64,000 nucleotides of DNA, from the NCBI RefSeq assembly GCF_042646425.1, contig NZ_JBHRTR010000028.1, positions 620,001 to 684,000 of the forward strand, given 5' to 3'. Both the position numbers and the translations under genes were made by a program. This DNA is from Marinibaculum pumilum (GTDB taxonomy: Bacteria > Pseudomonadota > Alphaproteobacteria > Ferrovibrionales > Ferrovibrionaceae). A model generated the notes under the pieces. That model was not told the origin of the DNA. It saw only the letters and a program-made list of their open reading frames with translations, and did no database searches. Below are positions 41,824 to 49,829 of this stretch, piece by piece (within the stretch, counting starts at the first letter, position 1; every line of letters begins with the position of its first letter).

Positions 41824-42245
41824 TTCAGGCCAATCTCATAGGTTGCCGAGTCCGTTCCGCCGTCGACCTGCTTCACTTCGGCCGTCAGGCCGTCGGGGGG
41901 CTGGACGTCGACCGTCGGGCTGTTGCCTTCCGCCCAGGTCCAGACCAGGGAAACGACCCCCCGGGCGGTGACGATCTCGGCGCTGCCGGCGATCAGGCCC
42001 GTCTGTTCGTCGCTGGCGGTCGTGGTGCGGGCGGACTGTTCGACCCGGATGGTCCGGCCGGCGGCCAGCTGGTCGTTGCCGATCCGGTGGCCGGCCTGGA
42101 CATTGGCGCCGCCGCCCGTCATCGGCGCCAGGGTGAGGTTGGTGACTACGATCGTCAATGTCCGTGGCGCCGGCTGGGCGTCAGCGGCGGCCGGTCCAAA
42201 CAGCAGGAGTCCTGCTACCAGACATAGGACGTGGCGACGGAACAT
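41820..42245 (-). CDS. Secreted hypothetical protein, paralogue A
   Basis: A 141-residue exported protein with signal peptide MFRRHVLCLVAGLLLFGPAA, cut near DAQP. Beta-rich mature part with TIVVTNLTLAPM and GLIAGSAEIVTARGVVSLVW. No known family is recognised with confidence; the opening strand recalls spondin-N-like or other beta-sandwich proteins, but that is weak. It forms a translationally coupled pair with the downstream paralogue. The start at 42245 is favoured over an upstream in-frame ATG because the signal peptide begins there. Confidence 0.72.
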   Translation of the reverse strand: MFRRHVLCLVAGLLLFGPAAADAQPAPRTLTIVVTNLTLAPMTGGGANVQAGHRIGNDQLAAGRTIRVEQSARTTTASDEQTGLIAGSAEIVTARGVVSLVWTWAEGNSPTVDVQPPDGLTAEVKQVDGGTDSATYEIGLK

Positions 42246-42360
42246 CGGCGTCTGTCTCCTCGCGGCAGGCGGTTGGCCGGGCGGGCCCGGAGCCACCCAT
42301 CGTCGCCGGAATCCCGGCTGGATCGCGGCCCTCATATGTCGCCATGCGTCCAGCCGGGCC

Positions 42361-43887
42361 TCAGCCCGGCAGCGGCGCCAGCCCTTCCCCCGTGCCTTCG
42401 TAGGCTGCGGCCGCCCGGTAGATGGTCGCCTCGTCGAAATGGCGGCCGACCAGCATCAGGCCGATGGGCAGGCCGTCGGACAGGCCGCAAGGCAGGCTGA
42501 TCGCCGGGTGGTGGGTGACGTCGAACGGACAGGTATTGGCGAACATCTCGGTGGCCCGCCGGATCACCTCCGCCGGGCCGGCATCGGCCGGCGGCAGCGG
42601 CGTCGCCTTCATCGGCGTGGTCGGCATCGCCAGCAGGTCGCAATCCTTCAGCGCCGCATCATAGGCGGCGCGCAGGCTGCGGGCGGCATTGATCGCCTCG
42701 CCATACTTGGCGTAGCCGGCTTGGCGGATGACATGCCGGGCCAGCATCAGGAAGGTCTTCACATTGGCCGGCGCCTTGGCCATGCCGCCGCGGCGGTCGT
42801 GGTACCACTGCATCAGGTCGGTCGGATAGGCGTCCAGCCTGGAGACGCCGAAGCCGGTGCCCTCCATCAGGGTATGGGACAGGCCCTCGGTGCCGATCGG
42901 CAGCCAGATCGCGGCGCCCAGCGCATGCAGCGGCAGGGAGATCTCCGTCACCTCCGCGCCCAGGCGGGCCAGGGTGTCGAGCGCGCGGCGCACGCCGGCA
43001 TCGACATCCGGCTCGGCGCCGTCGATGCCGAAGCCCTCTGTCACCACGCCGATGCGCATCCCCTTCACGCCGGCGGACAGCCCGCCCAGATAGTCGCCCT
43101 TCACCGCGCCGGCCTGGCGCGGGTCGATGCCGTCCGGCCCGGCGATCACGTCCAGCAGCAGGGCATTGTCCGCCACCGTCGCGGTCATCGGCCCGACATG
43201 GTCGAAGGTGCTCTCGATCGGTGCGCAGCCGGTATAGGGCACCAGGCCCCAGGTCGGCTTCAGCCCGACGATGCCGGAGAAGGAGGCCGGCATGCGGATC
43301 GAGCCGGCCTGGTCGGCGCCGATCGCCAGGTCGACCTCGCCCGCCGCTACCACCGCCGCGCTGCCGGAGGAGGAGCCGCCGGTGGTATGGTCGGGCTTGC
43401 GCGGATTGCCCACCGGGCCGGTCCAGCTGGTATGGCTGCCGCCGGACAGGCAGAGATATTCGCAGGTGGTCTTGCCGGCGATCTCCGCGCCCTCGTCCAG
43501 CAGGCGCCGCACGATCGTGGCATCGCTGCGCGGCACATAGCCGTCCAGGATGTTGGAGCCGTTCGCCATGGGCACGCCGGCCACCATCACGCTGTCCTTG
43601 ATCGCCACCCGCCGTCCGGCGAGGCGGCCGTCCTGGCGCTCCCGGACGGCACAGCGCACCGCCCAGGCATTCAGCGGATTGTCGGTCGGCGTGGGCAGCC
43701 AGTGGCGGCGACCCGCGCCCGGATCCGGCGGGGCCTGCTCCGCAGCGAAGGCGCTCATCGCGTCATAGGCCGGCAGGACGCCGGCGATCGCTTCGCGATA
43801 GGCCTCGGCATCGCCCTCCGCGACCTCCAGGCCGAGTTCGGCGGCGAGGGAGAGGATGTCGTCCTTGGTGGGCGGGGGCAGGGACAT
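42361..43887 (-). CDS. Amidase-signature-family amidohydrolase
   Basis: Hydrolyses a carboxamide or related C-N bond; 508 residues. The Ser-cisSer-Lys triad is visible: Lys97 in VAIKDSV, the cis-Ser in GGSSSGS (170-176) and nucleophile Ser196 in DQAGSIRMPAS. The start at 43887 is preferred over an ATG two codons earlier, because GGAGG lies nine bases before it. It is encoded after the TRAP-TAXI transporter in the same direction, so it may act on the imported compound. Confidence 0.93.
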   Translation of the reverse strand: MSLPPPTKDDILSLAAELGLEVAEGDAEAYREAIAGVLPAYDAMSAFAAEQAPPDPGAGRRHWLPTPTDNPLNAWAVRCAVRERQDGRLAGRRVAIKDSVMVAGVPMANGSNILDGYVPRSDATIVRRLLDEGAEIAGKTTCEYLCLSGGSHTSWTGPVGNPRKPDHTTGGSSSGSAAVVAAGEVDLAIGADQAGSIRMPASFSGIVGLKPTWGLVPYTGCAPIESTFDHVGPMTATVADNALLLDVIAGPDGIDPRQAGAVKGDYLGGLSAGVKGMRIGVVTEGFGIDGAEPDVDAGVRRALDTLARLGAEVTEISLPLHALGAAIWLPIGTEGLSHTLMEGTGFGVSRLDAYPTDLMQWYHDRRGGMAKAPANVKTFLMLARHVIRQAGYAKYGEAINAARSLRAAYDAALKDCDLLAMPTTPMKATPLPPADAGPAEVIRRATEMFANTCPFDVTHHPAISLPCGLSDGLPIGLMLVGRHFDEATIYRAAAAYEGTGEGLAPLPG

Positions 43888-43999
43888 GGGCATGGGCCTC
43901 CGGGCTGCGGCATTGTTTCCTTGCGTATGCTGGCCACTTGGCCGCATTGCCGCCTGGAAAGCAAGCCGCGCTGTCGCGTCGGTCCGGCAGGTGCCCACC

Positions 44000-44055
44000 A
44001 GGCGCCCTTCGCCAGGCGCCCTTTGTCAGGCGCCCGTCGTCAGGCGCCCTTGGCC
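44000..44055. repeat. 14-base tandem repeat overlapping the TRAP stop codon
   Basis: Four units of AGGCGCCC plus six variable bases (44000, 44014, 44028, 44042). The last unit encodes the final residues (KGA) of the TRAP permease, and the stop lies at the junction of units three and four. Copy-number change would alter only the intergenic part or the last codons. Confidence 0.75.
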
Positions 44056-46223
44056 ACCGTCCCCCGGTTTGCGAACCAGGCCGCGCCGATGCCGCAGCCG
44101 CCGACCAGGATGCCGGCGATCGCATAATCGATGTTCGACAGGCCCAGGCCCAGCCCGCCGGGTGCCGCCAGCAGCAGCCCGCCGGCCACAAGGAGCGCCC
44201 GCGCCGGCCAGTCCAGCAGGTGGCGGCGGATCATCGAGCCGATGCCGATCATGTGGCCCTGCAGGGCGGCCGCGATCAGCAGGATGCCGAGCAGGGCGCT
44301 GGCGATCACTTCCACCACCACGGTCCAGTGGCCGACCAGGATCAGCGCCGGGTTCAGCACGAAGAAGAACGGGATGATGTAGATGATGGAGCCCAGCCGC
44401 ATCGCCTCGAAGCCGGTGCGCATCGGGTCGGTGCCGGCCAGGCTGGCGGCGGCGAAGGCGCCCAGCGCCACCGGCGGGGTGATGAAGGACAGCATGCCCC
44501 AGTACATGATGAACAGGTGCACGCCCATCTGGTCCAGGCCCACCTGCACCAGGGCCGGCGCCAGCAGCACCGCCAGGAAGATGTAGCAGGCGGTCACCGT
44601 CATCCCCATGCCCAGCACGAAGCTGGTCAGCGCCCCCATCAGCAGCAGCACCAGCGGCGAATTGCCGGCCAGGTGCAGCAGCGAGTTGGCGAACGACCCG
44701 GTGACCCCGGTCATCGACATCGCGCCGACGATCATGCCGACACCGGCCAGCAGAACGCCGATCTCCACGAACAGCCGGGTCACCGCGGAGAGGAAGCGCC
44801 ACAGGTCGCCCCAGTTCCAGCGGTGGTAGGGCATCACCTGGTTGATCACCAGCAGCAGGCCGGTGGCGTAGAACGGTGCCAGCGCCTCCTGCTTCAGGAA
44901 GACCAGCATCCAGATCAGCAGGATGAAGACCGCCAGGTAGTGCCAGCCCTGCCTGAAGACCTTCCGGGCGCTGGGCAGTTCGGCCCGCGGCATGCCCTTC
45001 ATGCGGTTGCGCGCCGCATAGGCGTCGATCTGCATGAACAGGCCGAAATAGTACAGCACCGAGGGCACCGCGGCGGCGGCGGCGATCTCGATATAGGGGA
45101 CGTTCAGGAAGGTCGCCATGACGAAGGCGGTGGCGCCCATCACCGGCGGCATCAGCACGCCGCCGGTGGAGGCGCAGGTCTCCACCCCGCCGGCGAAGGC
45201 GGGGGAGAAGCCGGTCCGTTTCATCGCCGGGATCGTCATCGAGCCGGTGGTCAGCACGTTGGTGATCACCGAGCCGCTCATCGAGCCCAGCAGGCCGGAG
45301 GCGAAGATCGCCACCTTGGCGGCGCCGCCGCGGACATGGCCGAAAAGGGCGAAGGCCATGTCGATGAAGAAGGCGCCGGCGCCGGTATGCTGCAGGGCGG
45401 CGCCGAAGATCAGGAAGCCGATCACCAGCGCGGCGAAGGCGCGCATCGGAATGCCGAACATGCTCTCGGTCGAGAGCAGGTGGTAGGCGGCGGTGTCCTG
45501 CCAGGACACCGACATGGAGAAGAACGGCCCCGGCGCGAACTCCGCGAGCAGCGGGTAGAGCGAGAAGATCGCCACGATCGCCGTGATCACCAGGCCGCCG
45601 ACCCGGCGCAGCGCCTCCAGCACCAGCAGCCAGAGCGCGACGCAGATCACCAGCACCAGGGTCTCGTCCGGCGGGATCGAATATTCCCAGCCGCCGTCGA
45701 CGATGTCGCGCCCGCGCCAGGACAGGTAGGCCAGCATCGCGAAGGACAGGGCCGCCAGCGCGATGTCCCAGATCGGCGGATATCTGCCCGGGCGCTTACC
45801 GGCCGGCCAGATGATGAAGGCGAAGGGCAGCAGGAAGGCCAGCAGCAGCAGCTGGTACTGGTTGTCGAGCAGGACCAGCGCGCCGCCCAGGTTGAAGTTG
45901 TGCAGCTGGTTGACCGCCAGTGCGATCACCAGGACGGCGACGATGCGGCACAGCACCGACCAGAACGGCGGCAGCTGACGCAGCCGCTCCGCCGCGACCG
46001 CCGGTTCCGCCCTGTCGCTGTCGGGGGCGGTATCGGGGGCGGAATCCAATGGAGAACCCGTGGAGGACACCGGTACGGCCTTTCCGGCGGAGCCCGCTTC
46101 CCCCGGCAGGAGACAGGCGGGGGGCAGGTCGCTAGGGGGTGCGACAGGCCGGGGCGCCCCCCGCCCCCTCGGCCTGGGCCAGATTCGGCCTGGCAGGCTG
46201 GGGGGCGCCCCGCTGTCGCTCAT
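44040..46223 (-). CDS. Fused TRAP transporter permease (DctQ-DctM type, TAXI family)
   Basis: Ion-driven inner-membrane importer of 727 residues combining the small four-helix and large twelve-helix TRAP subunits, as usual for TAXI-type systems. Signature segments: GAALQHTGAGAFFIDMAFAL, GSMSGSVITNVLTTGSMTIP and VETCASTGGVLMPPVMGATA. The first about 80 residues are Pro/Ala-rich without a domain, and the DNA encoding residues 5-24 contains a 12-bp inverted repeat. A GTG at 46070 preceded by GGAAAGG may therefore be the true start. It functions with the TAXI receptor encoded upstream. Confidence 0.93.
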   Translation of the reverse strand: MSDSGAPPSLPGRIWPRPRGRGAPRPVAPPSDLPPACLLPGEAGSAGKAVPVSSTGSPLDSAPDTAPDSDRAEPAVAAERLRQLPPFWSVLCRIVAVLVIALAVNQLHNFNLGGALVLLDNQYQLLLLAFLLPFAFIIWPAGKRPGRYPPIWDIALAALSFAMLAYLSWRGRDIVDGGWEYSIPPDETLVLVICVALWLLVLEALRRVGGLVITAIVAIFSLYPLLAEFAPGPFFSMSVSWQDTAAYHLLSTESMFGIPMRAFAALVIGFLIFGAALQHTGAGAFFIDMAFALFGHVRGGAAKVAIFASGLLGSMSGSVITNVLTTGSMTIPAMKRTGFSPAFAGGVETCASTGGVLMPPVMGATAFVMATFLNVPYIEIAAAAAVPSVLYYFGLFMQIDAYAARNRMKGMPRAELPSARKVFRQGWHYLAVFILLIWMLVFLKQEALAPFYATGLLLVINQVMPYHRWNWGDLWRFLSAVTRLFVEIGVLLAGVGMIVGAMSMTGVTGSFANSLLHLAGNSPLVLLLMGALTSFVLGMGMTVTACYIFLAVLLAPALVQVGLDQMGVHLFIMYWGMLSFITPPVALGAFAAASLAGTDPMRTGFEAMRLGSIIYIIPFFFVLNPALILVGHWTVVVEVIASALLGILLIAAALQGHMIGIGSMIRRHLLDWPARALLVAGGLLLAAPGGLGLGLSNIDYAIAGILVGGCGIGAAWFANRGTVAKGA
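46151..46211 (-). other. Perfect 12-bp inverted repeat between TAXI receptor and TRAP genes
   Basis: GGGGCGCCCCCC (46151-46162) pairs with GGGGGGCGCCCC (46200-46211) around a 37-base loop, inside or just before the TRAP start region and after the receptor stop. Such intercistronic stems protect binding-protein mRNA and reduce downstream expression in other transport operons. Confidence 0.55.
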
Positions 46224-46275
46224 GTCCCGCCGCTTGCGCGGGCGGGGCCTCTCTGTTGCCGGCGTGGGCCGCCGG

Positions 46276-47430
46276 CTATTGCCGCCAGATCGGGTTCAGG
46301 CCCGCGGCATCCAGCCCCTCGGCCCGCATCTTCACCCAGCGCGTGGCATAGTCCTCCTCCGCCGGGTCGGTCGCCATGAACGCCTCCCAGGCCTTCTGCA
46401 GCACGTCCTGCCGGTGCACGTTCGCATCGTTGTGCTTCTGCAGGTCGTCGTTCCAGACGCCGGCCTCCTTGAAATAGTCGATGGTGGCGGAGCAGAACGG
46501 CAGCACCCAGTCCATGGTCTGCTTGTCGAGCGCCCAGCCGTCGGCACCCGGCGCGCCGTCCTTGTACTTGTCGGCCAGCTCGTACATCGACTTCACCGTG
46601 CCGTAGACCAGCTCCGGCTTCTGCGTGTCGTAGGCGATCATGATCGGATAGGGATAGCTGGCGGATTGCAGCGGATTCTCCTTGGAGATGCCGCCCGAGC
46701 CCTCGGTCGCCACATGGCGGGTGTAGTAGGGGGCCACGGCCTGCATCCGCTTCCAGCCCTCGGCATCGTCATGCGGCACCGGCGGCCAGATGATGCCGCG
46801 GGGCGAGGCCTCCAGCTCGCGGGTCACGCCGGAGATGGTGGAGGCGATGGCCGCATCGGCCTGGTTGCCGATCAGGCCTTTCCAGGAGGCGCCGTAGCCG
46901 GAGAACTCGACCTTCTCGACATCGTCCCAGGTCAGGCCGGCAAAGGCGAGGAAGGCCTCCATGTTGGTGTTCAGCGCGGCGGAGCCGACCACCCAGACGA
47001 TCCGCTTGCCCTTCAGGTCGGAATAGTTCTTCACGCCGATATCGCCGGCCACGCCGACCGCGATGGCGTTTCCGGAGACCACCGAGCCCAGCATGCAGAT
47101 GCGCTGCGGGCCCCAGCCCTTGGCCGCGAAGACGTCCATGCCTTCCTGCGCGAAAAACGAGCCGACGCCCATCGCGGAGAACTGCGCCCGACCGGTCTTC
47201 AGCGGGGTCATCCGGGAGATGTCGTTGGATCCCGGCAGCACGCGGATGTCGGTGCCCTGCGCCTCCTTCAGCGCCTTGCCATAGGCGACGACCTGGTTGA
47301 AGCCGCTGGAACCGGTATCGTAGGCGGTCCAGACCACCTGCGGCGGCAGCTTGGCGTCGTCCGCCCAGGCGCCGGCGGGCAGTGCCAGCATGGCCGCTGC
47401 CGCGGCGATGGTCAGAATCCGTGCCTTCAT
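46276..47430 (-). CDS. TAXI-family TRAP substrate-binding protein
   Basis: Periplasmic receptor of 384 residues with signal peptide MKARILTIAAAAAMLALPAG (cut near AWADD). The mature start VVWTAYDTGSSGFNQVVAYG and the block DIRVLPGSNDISRMTPLKTG are typical of TAXI receptors, as is the Gly/Ala-rich VVGSAALNTNMEAFLAFAG region. It has a strong Shine-Dalgarno, GGGAGGA, five bases before the ATG at 47430. TAXI receptors bind glutamate or other carboxylates; this ligand is unknown. It is the first gene of the leftward receptor-permease-amidase unit. Confidence 0.93.
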   Translation of the reverse strand: MKARILTIAAAAAMLALPAGAWADDAKLPPQVVWTAYDTGSSGFNQVVAYGKALKEAQGTDIRVLPGSNDISRMTPLKTGRAQFSAMGVGSFFAQEGMDVFAAKGWGPQRICMLGSVVSGNAIAVGVAGDIGVKNYSDLKGKRIVWVVGSAALNTNMEAFLAFAGLTWDDVEKVEFSGYGASWKGLIGNQADAAIASTISGVTRELEASPRGIIWPPVPHDDAEGWKRMQAVAPYYTRHVATEGSGGISKENPLQSASYPYPIMIAYDTQKPELVYGTVKSMYELADKYKDGAPGADGWALDKQTMDWVLPFCSATIDYFKEAGVWNDDLQKHNDANVHRQDVLQKAWEAFMATDPAEEDYATRWVKMRAEGLDAAGLNPIWRQ

Positions 47431-47855
47431 GGCATTCCTCCCTAGATTCAACGTTCATCGCAGGTCCACGCCGTGCGATGCCCAGACGCTTGCATACAGG
47501 GAGGATGTCGGTGCCACCGGGCTGCCCGTGACCGCCGACGGCATGCGGCGGCCGATTGCGGGCAGCGGATTGCAGGCGCCGATGCCTGTCGCGATCCGTC
47601 GGGGGCGACGATGCTTCCGCCGCCCTTCCGGACCAGGGGCCGTCCTCCCTGTGGATGGTTTGCTTGTCGTTCTCGGCCCCGGGCGAAGCCTATCGCATCC
47701 GCTGCCGGCTGGCGAGCGGCCCCGGCCCGAGCGGGGTGACGGCCACGGTGCTGGCCCGCGGCCATGGCCGCACTATGATGCCAGGCGGCCGGGAAGGCCG
47801 GTCCCGTGCCAAGCCACCGGGTGCCGCCGGGGAAGATCGAGATGGAGCAATCGCC
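47431..47855. other. Divergent intergenic region
   Basis: 425 bases between the leftward TRAP operon and the rightward hydrolase gene. Open frames here are not supported by a start signal or a recognisable protein. It should contain the promoters for both directions; no clear consensus pair was found. Confidence 0.5.
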
Positions 47856-48689
47856 ATGGCCCGGGAATCGCTGTTCGTCACCGCCGCCGGCCATGAAATG
47901 CATGTCTCCGCCTGGGGGCCGGAACGCGGCGAGGCTCTGGTCATGTGGCATGGCCTGGCCCGTACCGGGCGGGATTTCGACGAACTGGCCACGGCCCTTT
48001 CGGACCGCTACCGGGTGCTCTGTCCCGACACCATCGGCCGCGGTCTCAGCCAGTGGGCGCGGGATCGCGACCGCGACTATTGCCTGCAGGTTTATGCGGA
48101 GACGGCCCTGGCCATGCTGGATGCCTTCGGCGTGGAGCAGGCGCGCTGGATCGGCACCTCGATGGGCGGTCTGATCGGCATGACCCTGGCCGGCGGCCAC
48201 GCCCGCAAGCGGATCAGCCACCTGCTGCTGAACGATATCGGCCCGGAACTGCCGCAGGCCGCCGCCGAGCGCATCGTCACCTATGTCGGCAATCCGCCGA
48301 TCCTCGACACGATGCGGGAGCTGGAGGACTGGCTGCGCGCCGCCTATACCCCGTTCGGCCCGAATCCGGACAGCTTCTGGCGGCGCATGGCCACCACCTC
48401 CGCCCGCCGGCTCGACGACGGCCGGGTGACCCTGCACTACGACCCGAAGATCGTGAGCCAGTTCGCCGGCGATCCGGGCGAGTTCGACAACTGGGCCGCG
48501 TTCGAGGCGATCGACTGCCCGATCCTGCTGGTGCGCGGGGCGCAGTCCGACGTGCTGCCGAAGCCGGTCGCCGACGCCATGGTGGCGCGCAATGCCGCCT
48601 GCCGGATGACGGAGCTGGACGGCTACGGCCATGTCCCGCCGCTGAACACCGACGATCAGATCGCGATGGTGCGGGAGTTCCTGGACTGA
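47856..48689 (+). CDS. Alpha/beta hydrolase
   Basis: A 277-residue hydrolase with oxyanion-hole region VMWHGLARTGRDFDEL, nucleophile Ser102 in GTSMGG, and C-terminal catalytic His in GYGHVPPL. The pattern PDTIGRGLSQWARD after the second strand is common in ring-cleavage and lactone hydrolases. The ATG at 47856 has GGAG nine bases upstream. The substrate is unknown; the neighbouring TRAP operon is in the opposite direction. Confidence 0.88.
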   Translation: MARESLFVTAAGHEMHVSAWGPERGEALVMWHGLARTGRDFDELATALSDRYRVLCPDTIGRGLSQWARDRDRDYCLQVYAETALAMLDAFGVEQARWIGTSMGGLIGMTLAGGHARKRISHLLLNDIGPELPQAAAERIVTYVGNPPILDTMRELEDWLRAAYTPFGPNPDSFWRRMATTSARRLDDGRVTLHYDPKIVSQFAGDPGEFDNWAAFEAIDCPILLVRGAQSDVLPKPVADAMVARNAACRMTELDGYGHVPPLNTDDQIAMVREFLD

Positions 48690-48700
48690 GCGGGTGACCG

Positions 48701-49150
48701 CTAGAAGATCGTCCCCATCGGCTTCTCATACTCGCCCAGCATGACCTGCCCGCCGGACGGGTGGGTGACGCCGGCGAAGCGGCCGATGCCCGGCACCGCT
48801 GTCTTCGGAAAGCGCAGGGTGGCGCCGGCCTGTTCGGCCGCCGCCACCGCTTCGTCCAGGTCGGCGACCGCGAAATAGGTGTTCCATTGCGGGCTCTGCG
48901 GCCCTTCCGGCGGCATCTGCAGGACCCCGCCGACCGGCTGGCCGTGGGCAAGACCCAGGCGGTAGTCCACATCGGGGATGTCCAGCCGGCGGAACGTCCA
49001 GCCCAGGGTGGCGGTCAGGAAGGTGCAGGCGGCGTCCGGATCGGCAGTCACCAGTTCCACCCAGCCGGGCGCGCCTTCCACATTGCGGATATCCCCCTCC
49101 GGGTTCTCCACGAAGCCTTCCGAGATCCGCCGGGTGAAGTCGTTCGCCAT
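48701..49150 (-). CDS. VOC (glyoxalase/bleomycin-resistance) family protein
   Basis: A 149-residue single vicinal-oxygen-chelate protein with betaalphabetabetabeta motifs: GAPGWVELVTADPDAACTF and LGWTFRRLDI in the first half, NTYFAVADLDEAVAAAEQAG and GVTHPSGGQVMLGEYE in the second. The start at 49150 follows GGGAGGA at seven bases. The family includes glyoxalases, dioxygenases and antibiotic-binding proteins; no specific activity can be assigned. It lies opposite the arn operon. Confidence 0.88.
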   Translation of the reverse strand: MANDFTRRISEGFVENPEGDIRNVEGAPGWVELVTADPDAACTFLTATLGWTFRRLDIPDVDYRLGLAHGQPVGGVLQMPPEGPQSPQWNTYFAVADLDEAVAAAEQAGATLRFPKTAVPGIGRFAGVTHPSGGQVMLGEYEKPMGTIF

Positions 49151-49310
49151 GCCATGTCCTCCCCTGCCTGGCGTAAGCCCTCGTTCATGCCTCAGCGTCG
49201 GTCCCGAAAGAGCGGATAACTGGGCCATTCCTGGGCGGGATCGTGGCCGCCGTCGCCGCGAACCGCAACGCCGCCGGCCCGGTGGCCGGTTCGGCAAGAT
49301 CCCGGGCGGA

Positions 49311-49338
49311 TTGCGTTTTCGGGCAGGGCCACTATAAG
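49311..49338 (+). promoter_or_regulatory. Candidate promoter of the arn operon
   Basis: TTGCGT (49311-49316) and TATAAG (49333-49338) are 16 bases apart, about 90 bases before the first arn gene. No PmrA-type or PhoP-type box was recognised nearby. Confidence 0.45.
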
Positions 49339-49427
49339 CGCGGCCATCCGGACCGATCGGTGCCGGCCGACCCGGCCGTATCGATCCGCCCGCCCGACCC
49401 GCCCGAGCCGAGAAGGTCGCCGGACCC

Positions 49428-49820
49428 GTGACCGCCAGCCTGCAGCCTGCCTTCTGGACCAACATCGCCCTGGTGCTGCTGGGGGTGATGCTGAATGCCG
49501 GCGGCCAGCTGGCGCTGAAGCAGGGCGCCCGCATCCTGGGTCCGATCGCCCTGGCCCCGGGGGAGATCTGGGCCGCCGGCCTGTCCGCGGCGCTGAACCC
49601 CTATATCTGGCTGGGCCTGTTCTGCTACGTGATCAGCGTCGGCGTCTGGATCGTGGCGCTGAGCCGGGTCGATGTCAGCATCGCCTATCCGATGCTCAGC
49701 ATCGGCTACATCGTTGCCGCGGTGGCGGCGGCGACCTGGTTCGGCGAGGACCTGAACCCGACACGCATCGCCGGCATCGCCGTGATCATCCTTGGTGTCG
49801 TCCTGATTTCCCGCAGCTGA
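49428..49820 (+). CDS. SMR-type small membrane transporter (ArnE/ArnF-like flippase subunit)
   Basis: A 130-residue protein with four hydrophobic helices (NIALVLLGVMLNAGGQLALK, IWLGLFCYVISVGVWIVAL, and others) and the VSIAYPMLSIGYI and GEDLNPTRIAGIAVIILGV patterns of the drug/metabolite-transporter small proteins. In enterobacteria ArnE and ArnF together flip undecaprenyl-phosphate-Ara4N across the inner membrane. Here one such gene heads the arn cluster, ten bases before arnB. It may work as a homodimer or with a partner elsewhere. The start is a GTG. Confidence 0.82.
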   Translation: MTASLQPAFWTNIALVLLGVMLNAGGQLALKQGARILGPIALAPGEIWAAGLSAALNPYIWLGLFCYVISVGVWIVALSRVDVSIAYPMLSIGYIVAAVAAATWFGEDLNPTRIAGIAVIILGVVLISRS

Positions 49821-49829
49821 TGGCCTGAC

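Noticed and set aside
43938..46379. An 813-codon plus-strand frame opposite the TRAP permease
   Set aside because: Same GC-driven shadow effect; the minus strand encodes an unmistakable TRAP protein.
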